Part shown: positions 1 to 7,194 of the stretch, piece after piece
Position numbering within the stretch: the stretch's first letter is position 1
Layout: every line of letters begins with the position of its first letter
From: JANXQG01 sp037147235
GTDB lineage: Bacteria > Planctomycetota > Planctomycetia > Pirellulales > Thermoguttaceae
Direction: 5' to 3'
DNA length: 26,688 bases
Assembly (NCBI GenBank): GCA_037147235.1
Contig: JBAWVO010000057.1
Coordinates: forward strand, 1-26,688
Translations under genes and position numbers: made by a program
The notes under the pieces: model-generated
Databases searched by the model: none
What the model was told of the DNA's origin: nothing
Seen by the model: only the letters and a program-made list of their open reading frames with translations

Positions 1-30
1 ACGGAGTGTGCCTGCTACTTTTCTTGCGAC
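1..30. repeat. Fragment of the GGACC-ended MITE family
   Basis: The first 30 bases match the inner part of the 110-bp element at 24885-24994 (read on its minus strand) and positions 7165-7194. It includes part of the small hairpin GGCACACGGAGTGTGCC and ends at the same CTTGCGAC boundary as the 7121-7194 copy. The left part lies outside the window. Confidence 0.8.
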
Positions 31-84
31 ACTTATTGATGCGCCGATCCTTACCTTGAATGTCCACCCTCGAAAGCCCCTCCC

Positions 85-1023
85 ATGAAAAAATGTCGCA
101 AAGCCTTCACGCTCGTCGAACTTCTCGTCGTGATTTCCATCATCGGTCTGTTGATGGCGATCCTGTTGCCCACCGTGATGAAGTCGCGGGAGTCTGCCCG
201 ATCGACGCAGTGTAAGTCGAACCTTCGCCAACTCGGTCTGGGGCTGATCCAGTTCCGCGACCAGCACAACAACTACCCGCCGTACCGTTGGGAAGATCCG
301 AAGGTAATCAATAAGTTCGGTGTTGTGCGTCCGCGATGGCAGTGGATCATTGGCGATGTGCTGGGCCGTTCGGCGCAGAACCCGGATGCGATCCTCGCGG
401 CGGGCACGAGCGACACGACCTACACATCGGTTCCCCTGGACAACGAAATCTTCTTTGATCCTGCGCTGCCGGATAATACGAGCATTCGCAACGGTGCCTA
501 CGGGTACAACTTTCAGTACCTTGGCAACAGCCGAAACCTGGTCGATGGCGATCTCACTACGCCCATGCTGAACTACCCGGTGGCCCAGGTGCGAGATGAA
601 TCGCGTACGATTGCCTTCGCCGATAGCCGCGGCGGCGGCCTGCCACATGGAGGGCACTCGATGACCCTTGATCCACCGCACATGCGGGTGCGAAAGTCGG
701 GCGTGGTCGACTCCCCATCCCCATCCCGTGCGGCCGGCTTCGACCCCTACGGCCCGGACGAAACAGGAACCGACATCCAGGTCTATTTCTCGCCCGCCGA
801 GGATCGGCATAATGGTCGGGCGAATGTCGTCTTTCTCGACGGACATGTGGAAAGCCTGACCCTGGAGGATCTGGGATATGTGGTGGTCAACGGGGTAGCT
901 CAGCCGCAGGATACCTCGATTACTTTCCCCGCCAATCCCAAAGCACTCTTCTGGGGCAACAATCGCCTCTGGACGGGCACCGGCTTTGACGAGACCTCGC
1001 CGAATTTCAACTCGACACCGTGA
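85..1023 (+). CDS. DUF1559 / prepilin-type cleavage-methylation protein
   Basis: A 312-residue pseudopilin-like surface protein of the type massively multiplied in planctomycetes. Residues 1-35 form a type IV prepilin signal: basic MKKCRKA, then FTLVELLVVISIIGLLMAI with the conserved Glu five residues after the predicted A/F cleavage point (Ala rather than the commoner Gly at -1). The C-terminal half has the family's H-x-DG signature, RHNGRANVVFLDGHVESL, near residues 245-262. The start ATG directly precedes the basic n-region, and no earlier in-frame start gives a better signal. The product should be processed by a prepilin peptidase and anchored through its N-terminal helix. Its biochemical role is unknown for the family. 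Upstream lies only a MITE fragment, so no promoter can be assigned. Family assignment is firm. Confidence 0.93.
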   Translation: MKKCRKAFTLVELLVVISIIGLLMAILLPTVMKSRESARSTQCKSNLRQLGLGLIQFRDQHNNYPPYRWEDPKVINKFGVVRPRWQWIIGDVLGRSAQNPDAILAAGTSDTTYTSVPLDNEIFFDPALPDNTSIRNGAYGYNFQYLGNSRNLVDGDLTTPMLNYPVAQVRDESRTIAFADSRGGGLPHGGHSMTLDPPHMRVRKSGVVDSPSPSRAAGFDPYGPDETGTDIQVYFSPAEDRHNGRANVVFLDGHVESLTLEDLGYVVVNGVAQPQDTSITFPANPKALFWGNNRLWTGTGFDETSPNFNSTP

Positions 1024-1050
1024 TATGCGGTGGGACAAAGGGTCAGATCG

Positions 1051-1854
1051 ATGATTGTGCAACAACTGCCGCAAGACCAAAGCAGCGATTCCCTGCCGGA
1101 CGATCTGTATCAACTGAAACTTGCGTGTCCCAAGTGTGCGGGCTGGAAATTCGTGGCTTGGGACAAGCTGAACCATCTTTTGCACTGCCGCAACTGCGAT
1201 CAGTGGTATCGGGTGGATAGCTCGCGATTGGCGGCCGTACCCGCTCCCGCCCCGTCTGAGTTGGAAGTCGCGGTTCGCAGCGGATTCTCGGAGTGGGTCA
1301 AGTTCCAACGGCCCGCCCTGTCTGAAAGTCACTCGCTCCGCAACTTCGTTCAACAGGGTAGGCGGTGGCTGGTGGAACATCCGGGACGTTGTGGTGGGGT
1401 CGGGCTGTCGATGGTTGTGTTCGTCTCCGTCCTATTATGGGCCGTCTTTCATGATCGTGAAGCAGAAGCGAAGGAAGAATTGCCTTTGCCTAGCGGATTG
1501 GAGGCACGGGCGTCACTGCTCTCCGAGGCGTGGCTTGCCAAGGACACGACGCGGATGCTGCGGCTGACCGATCCGTCCCACGACCGCGATCTGAGGCGTT
1601 GGCTTGCACATGCGGTGCCTCCCAATACGGTCGAGGAAACTCTCTTGGACAAGCGTCCAACATTCCTCGTCCAATCGGTCCAGCCCAAAGGGAACGCGTG
1701 GGCTGAAGTTACGGTACAGATCGATCTGGCCCCGGGCGATGATCACCCGAGAACCGCCGCCATGAAACAGTCATGGGTCTGCCGTCAGGGCAACTGGTAT
1801 TTCGTACCGCAAGACATCGGCCGCAAGAATGCAGTCCGCGGCCGGACCCGGTAG
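1051..1854 (+). CDS. Zinc-ribbon, single-pass membrane protein of unknown function
   Basis: I do not recognise a named family. From the ATG at 1051 the protein has 267 residues. An in-frame GTG at 1030, 6 bases after the upstream stop, would add seven. Near the N-terminus two CxxC knuckles (CPKC and CRNC, about 20 residues apart) form a probable zinc ribbon, with HCRNCDQWYRVD after the second pair. One strongly hydrophobic stretch near residues 110-127 (GVGLSMVVFVSVLLWAVF) should cross the membrane, leaving the ribbon in the cytoplasm and about 135 residues outside. The distal domain (SEAWLAKDTTRMLRLTDP, then a strand-rich end) loosely resembles small NTF2-like folds, which is only a guess. 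Its position 27 bases behind the DUF1559 gene suggests co-transcription. Confidence 0.75.
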   Translation: MIVQQLPQDQSSDSLPDDLYQLKLACPKCAGWKFVAWDKLNHLLHCRNCDQWYRVDSSRLAAVPAPAPSELEVAVRSGFSEWVKFQRPALSESHSLRNFVQQGRRWLVEHPGRCGGVGLSMVVFVSVLLWAVFHDREAEAKEELPLPSGLEARASLLSEAWLAKDTTRMLRLTDPSHDRDLRRWLAHAVPPNTVEETLLDKRPTFLVQSVQPKGNAWAEVTVQIDLAPGDDHPRTAAMKQSWVCRQGNWYFVPQDIGRKNAVRGRTR

Positions 1855-1945
1855 CATCACACTTTTCAGTTATGCTCTGCTTGCCTCATTGCCATCTGCC
1901 GCATCTTGCCTATTATCACTATATTTTGCGGCTGGCACTTTTCGG

Positions 1946-2156
1946 CTTTGATCATAACCTTGCCAACTGCTAGCAGTGGCGGCATGCCGTAGGGTGCGTG
2001 GAGCGAACCGGCCGGGAAATGGTGGGTTGCGCACGAAGCCAAGACGCTGAAAGCACTTCCGCTGTTCCAGATCCGTTCGCGTAACGCACCATTCGATGCT
2101 TCACCCACCCTACGTCGAGCTAGCAGTGACAGCAGTTGGTAAAGTTATGATCAAGG
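1946..2156. repeat. Nested inverted-repeat element (MITE-like)
   Basis: The 513-base gap after 1854 holds no credible gene. Outer arms at 1946-1971 and 2131-2156 are near-perfect reverse complements (AGCAGTTGGTAAAGTTATGA on the right). Inside are a second pair beginning GTAGGGTGCGTGGAGCGA (about 1989-2006) and ending CTTCACCCACCCTAC (about 2100-2114), and a further GGGTTGCGCACGAAG / GTTCGCGTAACGC pair. This looks like one palindromic element inserted into the loop of another. No transposase is present, so it would be non-autonomous. Confidence 0.75.
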
Positions 2157-2293
2157 CCCACTTTTCCCTTCTCGGCGCAATTCCCCTTAGGCACCTGCCT
2201 CAAATCGGGAGAGCGATAAATGGGTAAGCGATAACTGCTCTTGGCTCAATCTCCAATCCAAGCTATTCTTTTCACGTCCGCCTTGACCGACTA

Positions 2294-2358
2294 CGTAGAA
2301 CGGAATTCATTCCGTTTGCCAAAGATCGGCGAGTCAACGGAATAAATTCCGTTCTACG
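2294..2358. repeat. 23-bp inverted repeat just upstream of hldE
   Basis: The left arm 2294-2316 and right arm 2336-2358 (AACGGAATAAATTCCGTTCT...) are reverse complements with one mismatch and a 19-base loop. Each arm is itself partly self-complementary around GGAATTTATTCC. A degenerate single arm, GTAGAACAGAATTTATTTCG, occurs at about 9775-9794, so this is an interspersed family. It ends about 50 bases before the hldE start and lies in its leader or promoter region. Confidence 0.8.
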
Positions 2359-2410
2359 AAGACGTGGCTTGATGGGCCAGTTGATTATCCAGGGAAGGAA
2401 CGGGACAAGG

Positions 2411-3904
2411 ATGTCCATTTCATCGACGAATTTGCTGGAAAAGAACCTTCGCCCTCGCGTGTTACTGGTGGGCGACGTGATGCTGGATCGCTACGTCTGG
2501 GGCGACGTGGAGCGGATCAGCCCGGAAGCTCCCATTCCCATCTTGCGGATCGAGCGTCAGGAACACCGCCTGGGGGGGGCTGGCAGCGTGGCATCCATGC
2601 TAGCAGCACTGGACGCCCAGACGATCCTCGCCACCGTTGTGGGGGATGATGAAGAAGGCCGGACTGTTGGTAAGTTGCTCGACAACCTGGAAATCAACCG
2701 CCGCCTCATGCTCACGGTCGATGACCGCGTCACGACCGTCAAAGAGCGGCTCCTTGGCCGTGCCCAGCACCGCTATCCACATCAGATGATGCGAGTCGAT
2801 CGCGAAAGCGTTGCCGCGATCTCCGCCCGGACGGTCGATCAACTTCTCTCGGGCATCGCCCGCTGCATGGATGAAGTCGATCTCGTGCTGGTGAGCGACT
2901 ACAACAAAGGCGTCTGCAAAGGCGATCTGTTCCCGCAACTGATCGAACTGGCCCGCGCGGCGGGCATTCCGGTCGTGGCCGATCCGGTCAAGGATGCCGA
3001 CTACCGCCGCTATGCCGGCTGTACCTGCATCACCCCCAATCGGGCCGAGGCCGGCCGTGCCCTCGGTATTCGCATCACCACGCCGCAGGAAGGCCTGGAT
3101 GCCGCCCGCAAGCTGCTGGACTTCGGCCTGCAATCGGTCATCGTCACGCTCGATCGCGACGGCATGGCCTGGGTCGATCGCAACGGCCACTCAAAACTCT
3201 TCCCTGCTCGGCCGCGACAGGTCTGCGACATTACCGGTGCGGGCGACATGGTACTCTCGGTGCTGGGCTACATGCTGGCTGCCGGCGCGGACACGGCTTC
3301 CGCGATCGAAGTGGCTAACGTAGCCGGCGGATTGGAAGTCGAACGGTTGGGGGTCGTGCCGCTGACGCGCCGTGACATTCTCGACGAGTTGGCTCATGGC
3401 TCTCCCGCGGGTCGGAAGATCCTGCCAATGGACCAACTCTCACCCACCCTCCAGCAACTACGACAGGCCGGCAAGCGGATCGTGATGACCAACGGTTGCT
3501 TTGATCTGTTGCATCCCGGCCACATAGCTTCGCTGCAAGAGGCCCGCAAGCAGGGCGATTGCCTGCTGGTGGCCGTCAACAGCGACCGCAGCGTGCGGGA
3601 GATCAAGGGTTCCGGCCGTCCGGTGATTGACGAGCAAGGGCGGACCGAGATGCTGGCCGCGTTGGCGTGCGTCGATTATGTTGTCGTCTTCGACGAAGCG
3701 AGCGTGGCGGGCCTGGTCGATCACGTTATGCCCGATGTGCTGGTCAAGGCCGACCAATACACAACCGAACAAGTTGTGGGCCACGAGTCGGTGCTTCGGC
3801 GCGGCGGGCACGTTGTTTCCGTGCCTACCACGCCTCGTTATTCGACGACCGATCTGATCCAGCGCATCCAGAACCTTCCTGTTCGCAAACGGAACGCCGC
3901 ATGA
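2411..3904 (+). CDS. hldE: Bifunctional heptose-7-phosphate kinase / heptose-1-phosphate adenylyltransferase
   Basis: HldE (RfaE) makes ADP-heptose for lipopolysaccharide-type glycans: the N-terminal PfkB/ribokinase domain phosphorylates D-glycero-D-manno-heptose 7-phosphate at C1, and the C-terminal nucleotidyltransferase adds AMP. From the ATG at 2411 it has 497 residues, close to the roughly 477 of E. coli. The kinase begins LLVGDVMLDRYVWGDVERIS, has the substrate-loop RLGGAGSVA, and carries GAGD at residues 276-279, with Asp279 the expected catalytic base. The adenylyltransferase has TNGCFDLLHPGH at 360-371 and a C-terminal YSTTDLI. I chose 2411 because GGGACAAGG precedes it and the protein aligns from there; TTG 2369 and ATG 2372 also lie in frame. 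The downstream uvrC is convergent. Confidence 0.95.
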   Translation: MSISSTNLLEKNLRPRVLLVGDVMLDRYVWGDVERISPEAPIPILRIERQEHRLGGAGSVASMLAALDAQTILATVVGDDEEGRTVGKLLDNLEINRRLMLTVDDRVTTVKERLLGRAQHRYPHQMMRVDRESVAAISARTVDQLLSGIARCMDEVDLVLVSDYNKGVCKGDLFPQLIELARAAGIPVVADPVKDADYRRYAGCTCITPNRAEAGRALGIRITTPQEGLDAARKLLDFGLQSVIVTLDRDGMAWVDRNGHSKLFPARPRQVCDITGAGDMVLSVLGYMLAAGADTASAIEVANVAGGLEVERLGVVPLTRRDILDELAHGSPAGRKILPMDQLSPTLQQLRQAGKRIVMTNGCFDLLHPGHIASLQEARKQGDCLLVAVNSDRSVREIKGSGRPVIDEQGRTEMLAALACVDYVVVFDEASVAGLVDHVMPDVLVKADQYTTEQVVGHESVLRRGGHVVSVPTTPRYSTTDLIQRIQNLPVRKRNAA

Positions 3905-3915
3905 AGTTTTTGACT

Positions 3916-3952
3916 CCCCTCTCCCTTTTGGGAGAGGGGCAGGGGGTGAGGG
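3916..3952. terminator. Repeat-derived hairpin between hldE and uvrC
   Basis: A perfect 10-bp stem (3916-3925 with 3930-3939, loop TTTT) is followed by CAGGGGGTGAGGGC. It lies in the 64-base gap between two convergent genes and may terminate both, although no U-tract follows it on either strand. The same sequence occurs inverted at 24300-24346, so it is a REP-like repeat rather than a locus-specific terminator. Confidence 0.6.
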
Positions 3953-3968
3953 CTTTTCGGATAGCCTC

Positions 3969-5321
3969 TCACTCCTCGCCGAGCGTCGATCGCTTCCGCA
4001 GGAGATGGTGATAATGTTGGGCAAAACGGTGGGCCTCGTCGCGGACGTATTGGAGCAGGCGGAGGGCATAGCTGTGACGGCTCAGCCGCAACGGCTCGTC
4101 ATCGCCGGCCACGTAAACCACTTCCTCGCGCTTGGCCAAGGAAAGAACCGTCACTGGCCGCACGTCAAGCGAATCGAGCGCGCTTAATGCCGCGTGAAGC
4201 TGACCCTTGCCGCCGTCGATCAAGAGGATGTCGGGCAGGGTGTCGGCCTCGGTTGGTCCTTCGGCCAGTTGCCGGAACCGCCGCAAAACGGCCTCGTGGA
4301 TGCAGGCATAATCGTCGATACCCTCGACCGAGCGGATCCGCAATCGTCGGTATCCCGGCTTGAACGGCAGGCCGTCGATGAACCGAACCACGCTGGCAAC
4401 CGTTTCCGTGCCGCCGGTGTGGGCGATATCGATCCCTTCGACCGTCCGCGGCATTTGCTCTAGGTGCAATACTTTTTGCAAGCCGGCCAACCCCTTTTTA
4501 GGATCGACCGGAAAGACTTCCGGTTGAACGTGCCTGTCGAGTTTGCCGCGCTGGTCGAGCGTCTCTAATAGATGAATCTCGTCGCGAAGTCGGGCGGCCT
4601 CTTCAAACTGAAGCTGCTTCGAGGCCGACTCCATCTCCTCTCGCATCTCGTTCAGGAGGGTCTTCTTCTTGCCTTCCAGGAACTGCTGCAAGCGATGGAT
4701 GCTCTTGCGATAGTCCTCCTTGGTAATTCGCAGGTTACAGGGAGCCGAGCATTGCCGAATTGCTGCCAGCAGGCAAGGGCGGAACCAGCGCCACCGCGGA
4801 TCTTCTTCGGCAATATCCAGCGAACATGTGCGGAACTTGAAGATTTTCTGCAAGACCTGAAGTGCGCCTCGCAGGCCGCGTGAGTTGGTAAAAGGCCCGT
4901 AGAGTTTTGTGCCATGGTCGCGGGGCGTGCGAGTGATTCCCACGCGTGGGAATTCCTCATGCGTGTGGATTTCCAAGTAGGGAAAGGTTTTGTCATCGCG
5001 GAGGTCGCGATTGTATTTCGGCAAAATGTCCTTGATTAGCCGAGCTTCCATCAGGAGGGCATCAACTTCACTTTCGGCCAGCAGATAATCGATGTCGCGG
5101 ATCTCCCTTACCAACAGAAACGTGCGAGAATCCTCGGCCGCCGCTTTGAGAAAGTAGCTCCCGGCCCGGGCACGGAGGTTTTTGGCCTTGCCGATATAAA
5201 TCACCCGTCCAACCGCATCTTTCATGAGGTAGACGCCCGGCGATCGAGGGAAATCTCGGACTTTTTCCGCAGCGCGGGAATTATCTTGCGGTTCGGTGGG
5301 AAAGGATATTTCAGACATCAC
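3969..5321 (-). CDS. uvrC: Excinuclease ABC subunit C, short form
   Basis: UvrC makes the two incisions of nucleotide excision repair after UvrA/UvrB damage recognition. The N-terminal GIY-YIG nuclease has GVY at 29-31, YIG at 42-44 and Arg50. A UVR (UvrB-binding) segment spans about 222-256 (QLQFEEAARLRDEIHLLE). The RNase H-like second nuclease shows GIDIAHTGG (Asp298), LIDGGKGQL (Asp369) and DEAHRFA (His431), matching the expected D-D-H triad. At 450 residues it is well short of the usual 600 or so. It stops right after the nuclease domain (RKRSTLGEE), so the C-terminal helix-hairpin-helix pair is missing, and the linker between UVR and nuclease domains is short. A second ATG follows the first by one codon. 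Family assignment is secure; full function is inferred. Confidence 0.93.
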   Translation of the reverse strand: MMSEISFPTEPQDNSRAAEKVRDFPRSPGVYLMKDAVGRVIYIGKAKNLRARAGSYFLKAAAEDSRTFLLVREIRDIDYLLAESEVDALLMEARLIKDILPKYNRDLRDDKTFPYLEIHTHEEFPRVGITRTPRDHGTKLYGPFTNSRGLRGALQVLQKIFKFRTCSLDIAEEDPRWRWFRPCLLAAIRQCSAPCNLRITKEDYRKSIHRLQQFLEGKKKTLLNEMREEMESASKQLQFEEAARLRDEIHLLETLDQRGKLDRHVQPEVFPVDPKKGLAGLQKVLHLEQMPRTVEGIDIAHTGGTETVASVVRFIDGLPFKPGYRRLRIRSVEGIDDYACIHEAVLRRFRQLAEGPTEADTLPDILLIDGGKGQLHAALSALDSLDVRPVTVLSLAKREEVVYVAGDDEPLRLSRHSYALRLLQYVRDEAHRFAQHYHHLLRKRSTLGEE

Positions 5322-5367
5322 GGAGCGATCATAAGAGTGCCGGAAGACAGTACTCTTATTATAACGC

Positions 5368-5589
5368 TTTGGAGTGCGGCCACCGCTTTATGTGTGGCAA
5401 GATTCTCTGGCAGACGGATGCCACCGTGGCACGGGCATCTTGCCCGTGTCGAATTCCACGGGCTGGAAGCCCGTGCCACGCGCTTGCCAGAATATCTGCC
5501 AAACACACCGCTTTCCAATACGCCAGTCCCGAACCAACGAACTTCCCCATCGCGTTTTGAAAAGCGAGGGCAAGCCCTCGCACTCCAAA
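5368..5589. repeat. Nested palindromic repeats between uvrC and the next gene
   Basis: This gap upstream of uvrC contains an outer pair, CTTTGGAGTGCG (5368-5379) and CGCACTCCAAA (5579-5589). Inside is a pair of arms, 5426-5448 and 5457-5479, related to GTGGCACGGGC...GCCCGTG, each of which can fold on itself. The outer right arm abuts the stop codon of the gene ending at 5590. No gene or clear promoter is visible. Confidence 0.7.
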
Positions 5590-6990
5590 TCATTTCTCCG
5601 CCGTTATCGTGGCGAGCCGATCGGAAAGCTCGTCAAGCTGCTTGAGCGAGGAAGTGCGCTCGGCCTCGGGCAGTGCCTCGTTCTCGCGGATGCGGGTCCG
5701 CAAGTCGGCGATGCGGGTGCCCATGGTGGCGACAATGGAACGCGAGGAATCGATCTGGCCGACCTTGGCCTGCTCCTGGGACGCAATGAGGTCGCGAAAC
5801 AACGTCAGATCTTTCTGCCGTAGCACGAGAATGTCCAGTCGGCTGAGCAGAGAATCCAATTGATCGGCGGTGAATTCGCGTTTCTCGTTGAATTCGGCTT
5901 CCAAGTTACGCAGGCTGAGGTTAATACCCTCGATCCGCGTACCCAACTCTTCAATATTCACCTGCGCATGCTGGTCCGCTTGGGCGGCCAGCGGTGATGC
6001 CGGCTGGGGTCGGACCGTCTCCGGTAGAGTCAACGCCTCGCGCTTGACGATCACCAGAGCTTGATGCAGCGGCACGGGAGGCGGCGTTAGGTCACGGGGA
6101 TCGTCCGCGACAATCGGCAGTAGGTTGCGCAAAGGAGGCACCACGGCAGGAGGTATCTCCACATGCAAGGGCAACCATGCGATCTTTTCGCCTTGCCGAA
6201 TCACGACGGCCTCGGACGGTAGCTTCGTCAGACCAAAGGCACGACGCGGCTCGGGAAGGCGTAGAGGCAGCGGCGTGCGGGCCTGCAACTCAGGACCTGG
6301 CAGGATCTCGTCTGCCGGTGGCCGGGGCGTGGTCGGCTTGGTTTCATCCGGCTTGGCAGTTGGCGGCTTGGTCGTTGGCGGCTGGCTCAACTGTTTGACG
6401 AGCTGCTCCGGAACGAGCTGAACATCGTCGCCAAACTTAGGGTCGGCCGGCAGGGAGCTGATCGAAGCCTTGTTTGAAGCCTTGATTGCGTCGGCAAGCC
6501 AATCCATCAGCCGATCTTGCTGCTCGGGCGGACTGCCGGCCTTTTCCCACAGCGACCAGATGCGATACCAAGCCTCCTGCCGGTCGACCAGGTCGCGCGG
6601 TTGCTTGCGGAATGTTTCATAGACATCCGAGCGATATTGCCGCACCAGGCGAGCGATGGCCGCCTTCTCGCGCTGATCCAATTGCCGTAGTAAGCTGACG
6701 AGATCGTTCCAATCGACCGTCTTTTTGCGAACGATCTTCGCCACCCTGGCTTGCTCGCGCTGGGCATCCTCGGGCTTCAACGTGAGAAGAACGGCCCAAC
6801 CGTAGCGCTGCTCGATCAGCCGCAGCCAGACTCGCTGATGCTCCAGCGGCAGTTTAGAAACTCGTTGCAAGGTTGCCTGTGCCCGCGCAGCAGGATCTTC
6901 TTCCTTGGCCGGCGCGGCCATCAAGACGCAAGTCGTCAGCAGTAAACCCAAAGCAGGCGTCACAATCGTTATTCTCGCGGAGTTCGGCAC
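5590..6990 (-). CDS. Exported coiled-coil protein of unknown function
   Basis: I recognise no family. The reading frame is open further upstream to 7416, but that extension runs through two repeats and antisense to the GH43 gene, so I place the start at GTG 6990, where a signal peptide begins (ITIVTPALGLLLTTCVLMAA, cut near AAP-A). This gives 466 residues. The mature protein begins with a helical, charged region of about 180 residues (KLPLEHQRVWLRLIEQRYGW, KIVRKKTVDWNDLVSLLRQL), then a Pro/Thr/Lys linker (QPPTTKPPTAKPDETKPTTP). A middle segment follows, then a C-terminal coiled coil of about 110 residues. It is probably periplasmic. The neighbours upstream on the same strand are also exported. 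The ribosome-binding site is weak, so the start is uncertain. Confidence 0.7.
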   Translation of the reverse strand: MPNSARITIVTPALGLLLTTCVLMAAPAKEEDPAARAQATLQRVSKLPLEHQRVWLRLIEQRYGWAVLLTLKPEDAQREQARVAKIVRKKTVDWNDLVSLLRQLDQREKAAIARLVRQYRSDVYETFRKQPRDLVDRQEAWYRIWSLWEKAGSPPEQQDRLMDWLADAIKASNKASISSLPADPKFGDDVQLVPEQLVKQLSQPPTTKPPTAKPDETKPTTPRPPADEILPGPELQARTPLPLRLPEPRRAFGLTKLPSEAVVIRQGEKIAWLPLHVEIPPAVVPPLRNLLPIVADDPRDLTPPPVPLHQALVIVKREALTLPETVRPQPASPLAAQADQHAQVNIEELGTRIEGINLSLRNLEAEFNEKREFTADQLDSLLSRLDILVLRQKDLTLFRDLIASQEQAKVGQIDSSRSIVATMGTRIADLRTRIRENEALPEAERTSSLKQLDELSDRLATITAEK

Positions 6991-7048
6991 ATGGGAGCGC
7001 GGCGCGCACTCCCAGGAAAGGGTAGATTGCCGTGGCCGAATGTCAACT

Positions 7049-7091
7049 CCGGTTCTGGGTGCGTGATGCGAATAATTGGGTGGGACGCGTG
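7049..7091. repeat. Partial copy of the GGTGGGACGCGTG repeat
   Basis: The sequence CCGGTTCTGGGTGCG...GCGAATAATTGGGTGGGACGCGTG matches the minus-strand reading of one half of the fuller element at 8225-8313. It lies upstream of the coiled-coil protein gene. Only one arm is present. Confidence 0.7.
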
Positions 7092-7120
7092 CAGCGAGTT
7101 CCAGGATCGGCGATTCAATT

Positions 7121-7194
7121 AACTGTCGTGTTTCTCGCACATGCCGAGTATGGGCGGACGGCACACGGAGTGTGCCTGCTACTTTTCTTGCGAC
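7121..7194. repeat. MITE fragment overlapping the end of the GH43 gene
   Basis: The segment runs from AACTGTCGTGTTT through GGCACACGGAGTGTGCC to CTTGCGAC, matching the core of the 110-bp element at 24885-24994 but lacking both outer GGACC arms. The GH43-like gene ends inside it: its last four codons and stop are the element's own TCGCAAGAAAAGTAG on the minus strand. Confidence 0.8.

Noticed and set aside
2600..3190. 196-residue minus-strand frame inside hldE
   Set aside because: Antisense of a conserved gene with no motif of its own.
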